Positions 59,770-64,000 of a stretch of DNA of 64,000 nucleotides are shown here, one piece after another. The notes below the pieces were generated by a model, which made no database searches, had not been told where the DNA came from, and saw only the letters and a list, made by a program, of their open reading frames with translations. Position 1 is the stretch's first letter; the number at the start of each line of letters is the position of its first letter. This DNA is from Chaetorhynchus papuensis (lineage: Eukaryota; Chordata; Aves; Passeriformes; Rhipiduridae), in NCBI GenBank assembly GCA_013396525.1, contig VWYX01000389.1, positions 317,674-381,673 on the forward strand, in the 5' to 3' direction. The translations under genes and the position numbers were made by a program.

Positions 59770-62700
59770 TCACTATTGTGAAATCTGTGTAAAGAATCGT
59801 AGCAGCTTCCTTTTGGCTGTCTAGAGCTATCATTTAGTGTCTGTTTTGAATCTTTACTACTAGATAATCCAGGAGTAACAGTGTATTAAGACTACACTTT
59901 CAGAATATGAACCTTTTCTGCAGAAAAGTTGTGGAAACATTCCAGTCTATTTTTTTTGAAGACTGTGTTGTTAGCAAACATCACACAGTGTTTTAAGGAT
60001 TGAGTCATAGTTTGTTCACCATCCAAATCCCAATTTTGGCTAGGATTAAAAATTAGTGAAATTGTATAATCTTTGTTTGATTAAAGAACCATAGACTTTA
60101 CTATAATAAACAGTGATAATACTGCAGCTCAAAGTAAAATATACAAACAAGTGAAAAATAGTCTGGAATGATGAAACTTCTTCAGATCTCAGTCTGATAG
60201 TCTACAGTGCTGTGAAACAAAGGACATGGCAAATCAAGCTTTAAAATGCATTTTAAAGCATAATCATTGCTTTCCCAAGAACTGAGAGTATATAATACAC
60301 TTTACTCTGAAAACCAAAGCAGTAGTGTGTCATAAAGTTATGTGTGAGACAGTGTGACTTTGCATTGAAGACTGTGTGTAGGAGCTGTTTTTGCAACTCA
60401 GTGAAGAGAAACACTTGGCAAAGTAGGCATTTATTAAGGACAGGCTTACTAGATTTTCTTTTATTGAAACTACTATTCAGCCAAGCATTCTCCAAGCATC
60501 ACCACTATTTTGAATAATAAGGATATAGTAGATGTTCTATGTTTTGGTTTTCCAAAGTGCTGTTAACCCATTGTGGGTTAATTCCTTAAGGGTGAGTTCA
60601 AGCTGTTCCTAAAGTACCTTAATGGGATAAAAGAATTTGCAATAATCTTTTCTTCATCTAATCCACTGTAGCTGCAGTATTTATTCAAGTGGCTACCATA
60701 AAGGATTCAATTCAGGACAGTGTTCCTCTGTGGATGACGAATCTAACTTAGAAGTTTTTCTATACTTCATATGTATATCTCTGATAGGGACTTCTCAGCA
60801 TACTCGAAGCATATATGGGACCAGGATGGTAATTTCTGTGGGGGTTCAGACAGTTACTCATTCCCTCCCCCTAGCCTCAAATTTTCCTCTTGTGGCTTGT
60901 CTTCCTTCTGTTTTTTTGGTTTCTTTTTCTCTATAAATTAGATTAGCAGCTTGCATTTTGCTTCAGAATAGTGACAAATGAATAAAAAATAATAAAGCTG
61001 TTATGTAAAACTAGGCTAATAAAGATTTTTTCCCATCCTTTACTTTGCAGATGTATTTTGAGAAATAGTTTCTAGCTTTGCACAAAGGGGCTTTGCATAT
61101 GAAGCCTGTGATTTGGAGAAGTACTTTCTTCGATCACAGTTATGTCAAGTAAGCAGGTGATCAGTTTATTTGAACTGTGTTGTACTTGAGATCCAAGATT
61201 TTAAAAAAATGTTTTGTTTGCCTTTAGTTATCTGCAGTTCTGTGTTTGACCACTCTGATGCTTGAATGATGCTAGAGGCTGATTAAGGTATAAAACTACA
61301 TTCTAGAATTATTTCAAAATTAATTGAATTATTTCAATAAAAATAAAATATTCAAAAGAGAAGACCATTAGGAAATAAAAACACATGCACATCTACTTTA
61401 ATAGAAGTGTTTAATTAAGAGTGGACTTGCCTTTACTCTGCAGTCACTGATAGTTTATTTGTGAAACTGCATTTTTACTCCAAAACATAATCTATTGCAA
61501 AGTTATTTTTCTATTTTTCTGTTTTACCCTGAACACACTCTCCCATTTCCCACCACCCCCTCACACAGAAGACTAAGAAATACTACTTTGGGGAGGAAAA
61601 AACCTTGTTAAAGAAGCAGATAATATGAAATGTAATATTTAAAGGGTTTAATGACTCTGGAGATAGTGATAATCTTTCATACTTCATGTACACTGTTCTG
61701 GTCTGCCAGAGCATATATTTATTTCTAAGCATTAATTAATTTGTTTGTTTCTAATTGAAATAATTTGTCATTTTCAAATTATTTGGTAGTTGCAATTGGG
61801 CTTAATTACAGAACAAGCTCAGGTTACCAGTTTATCTAGTTATGTACATATTTTCACTACTGCATATTTGCTATATATTGCTGTTTGGCAATTAAATCCC
61901 TCTTAAGTTGCAATATCCTAGCTCAATTCAGTCTGTAGTACTTGCTACAACTTGTTTTTCTAAGCGATTGTAGTTTGATGAAGCTTGCAGTGGTTTAGAA
62001 AACCCAGCTGGCTGATAAAGTGCTTTTGGTAAGAATGTCTGCAGGCAGCAAGTTACTCCCTGTTATAAAGAAGCTTTCTATAACTCTGACAGTCCAAGTA
62101 AAGAAATTGCCATCACCTTTAGCTGTCTTCTAAGAGCCATAAATATTGCTGTATTACTAAAGTTCAGTTGAAAATAATTCTGGTATTCAGTTTAGAAAAC
62201 TGCACATTTTGCAGTAGCTCAGAACCCTGTATAAAGTGTTAGATCGTTTTGTCCATGAGGGAAATTGCCCTCTCATCCCTGTGTAGTAGGTTTATTTTGG
62301 GTTTAGGCTGGGGCAAAGGATTTGGGTTTCTTTGGTCTCAGTCTTTTCTTTTGTACATAGTAGTGCTCTCTCTGCTGGCTGATGGGAGGAGGAGGGTCTG
62401 TGATTGAGGTTACGCAACCCTTCTGAGTGTCTGTTTTGTCTGGGCTTTCTTCATACAGCATTTATTGTGCAAAAATTTCAAGGCTTCAATCTAGAGCACT
62501 TGGTCAAAGTATGTTTTTTTGAAAAGTATGTAGGCTCCTTTTTTTCATTTCATTACACAGTATTTAATTTTCTATCAAAGAATAATGCTTTTGAAGAGCT
62601 TGCAGTGATGGCCGCTCAGAACAAATTAAAGGGGTGCCATTGTGTTGTGTTTAGTTTGGATTCCAAAGGGTTATTCAATACGCAAATACTTACTTGGTTT

Positions 62701-64000
62701 TGGAAGTCTAAATATGCCAGCCATGTTTCTAATATTCTAGGAAGAATAAAAGTAAATCATTGATACAGCCAAGTAATGAACAGGAGTAACTTCATTTTTT
62801 GGAACTGTTTTTTTCAATAGTTTTGGGTTTTAAAGGGTGATATTTCCATGTTCTCATAAAACAGTATCATTATCTGAACCTTGTCTAAAATACCCAAGTT
62901 CATATCCTGTGTTGTGAAATATTTCTGTAGATTACATGAATTCTTTTTGTCTTGTCAGGAATAGTGAATAAACAATTAGCTGTACAGTGCTCATTTTTCT
63001 GTGCATTCAAATGTGTCTTTCTGCATTTCTGTAGTACTCAGTTGTAGACTTAAACCACAAATCCTAGCCTAGGAAAGTCTAGAAAACCACAAATCCTAAG
63101 AAAGTTCCTTGTACAGACATGAAAGCTGTTTCTAGTCATGAAGTTCTGGCTGGATCATTTTATCAAGTCAGAAAGGGAAAGCTTTCCATCTCTGGAAGGC
63201 CTGGTAATTTCATGGGAATCCTTGAACATCTTGGTCATGATGCAGGAGGCCTTGGTGCTTCTTCAGTACTTCCTTGCCCCACTCAGATCATCAGTGATGG
63301 AATCAGATGCTTTTCAAATTCTTGATGGCATGTTTGTGAGGTATCTTTGATGTATTTTCATGTCTGTTTTCTCAAACTGGCAAAGTTAACCTGTGTTAAG
63401 TGGGGACATGGACCATGGAGAGAGCATCTGATGTTCAGATGCAGAGTTTCAGTATGCCATTTAGTTCTTGTGTTGTGAAGCACACACCGTAGGGGTATTG
63501 CTTAGTATCTTTTTGGCATACTCAGTTCTACTCACTCCAAGTTTAAAGCAAAAGAAAGTCTGTACTGATGGGAAAATAACTTTTATCCTATTGCCTGTTA
63601 TCCTGAAACCTCACTTGTTTAACAAGTAAGAAGAAGCTGAACCTTAAGGAATTTCTGCAAAACACTGGTAAGACATGTGAAGGACAGGTGTTTTTTTAAA
63701 GATGTTTTAATTATGTTGCACATGTTTTTGAAAAATTATGACTGGTTAGTAAATCAGATTAAAATTTCTGCAGAAGTTGTTGGTTTTCCTTATCAGTTAA
63801 TTTTCTAGATGGGCACATAAATTCACATATAAAAATAAGTAACTGTTTTTCAATGTAGGCCAACATCACCTGTATAAATATTGTAGCTTGCACTAATATT
63901 TTTTTTTTTTTATTCTTCTGCTGTGTATTTTTTCTTAGGACTTCATTTTTGTTGTTGCGTTGACTCTATTTGAAAGCATTCTTGAATCAACTCATTCTGG
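59770..64000. other. NDUFS4: NDUFS4 intron 2, to window edge
   Basis: AT-rich intronic DNA. A short palindrome TTAACCCA-TTG-TGGGTTAA lies at 60563-60581. An ACCACAAATCCTA string is repeated near 63053 and 63087. No further NDUFS4 exon is recognised up to 64000, so exon 3 lies outside. Confidence 0.6.

Noticed and set aside
62404..62763. 119-codon frame in NDUFS4 intron 2
   Set aside because: It does not match any NDUFS4 exon or other protein I know and lacks splice signals that would make it an exon.
1..64000. CRISPR arrays, operons, tRNA/rRNA genes, prokaryotic-style systems
   Set aside because: This is vertebrate chromosomal DNA. No spaced direct-repeat arrays, rRNA or complete tRNA cloverleaf were recognised on reading.

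Overview
The window is vertebrate nuclear DNA and almost certainly avian. It carries split genes with GT/AG introns, long AT-rich non-coding stretches, and several CR1 LINE fragments, the dominant retrotransposon of birds. It holds two protein-coding genes, both on the + strand: the complete follistatin gene (FST, coding 357-5899, six exons, 343 aa) and the first two coding exons of NDUFS4 (34685-34770 and 55133-55211), a mitochondrial complex I subunit whose later exons lie beyond the right edge. FST and NDUFS4 are also neighbours on human 5q11.2, so this is a conserved syntenic block. In chicken I recall it as Z-linked, so a bird Z chromosome is my inference. FST differs from the chicken protein at a few residues, and I cannot name the species.

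Layout. 1-356: GC-rich FST promoter and 5' UTR. 357-6915: FST with a 3' UTR rich in AU-rich elements and several poly(A) signals. 6917-34092: a 27 kb intergenic region with no convincing gene. It holds a long minus-strand CR1 (7165-8011), an old CR1 remnant (12185-12475), a hAT-like non-autonomous element (14987-15108), another ancient CR1 tail (21810-22075), an LTR-like minus-strand segment (about 26330-26850), a 218-base assembly gap (28504-28721), a diverged 85-bp minisatellite with a perfect CRE palindrome (about 29451-29660), and a GC-richer block with homeobox-type sites (31640-32195). 34093-34345: a CR1 tail just upstream of the NDUFS4 CpG-rich promoter.

NDUFS4 intron 1 (34771-55132, 20.4 kb) holds a 30-bp minisatellite, a clean minus-strand solo LTR with a 5-bp target duplication (38344-38891), two CR1 copies in opposite orientations (46651-47964 minus, 53180-54293 plus), a 45-base gap (50279-50323) and a perfect 21-bp-arm hairpin (54548-54592). 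Intron 2 runs to the window edge and contains one more CR1 (59252-59769).

The two genes are not known to work together. FST is a secreted antagonist of activin, myostatin and some BMPs. NDUFS4 is a nuclear-encoded part of the matrix arm of respiratory complex I. I found no new gene system here. The best leads are candidate regulatory elements and small structural oddities, listed as findings.
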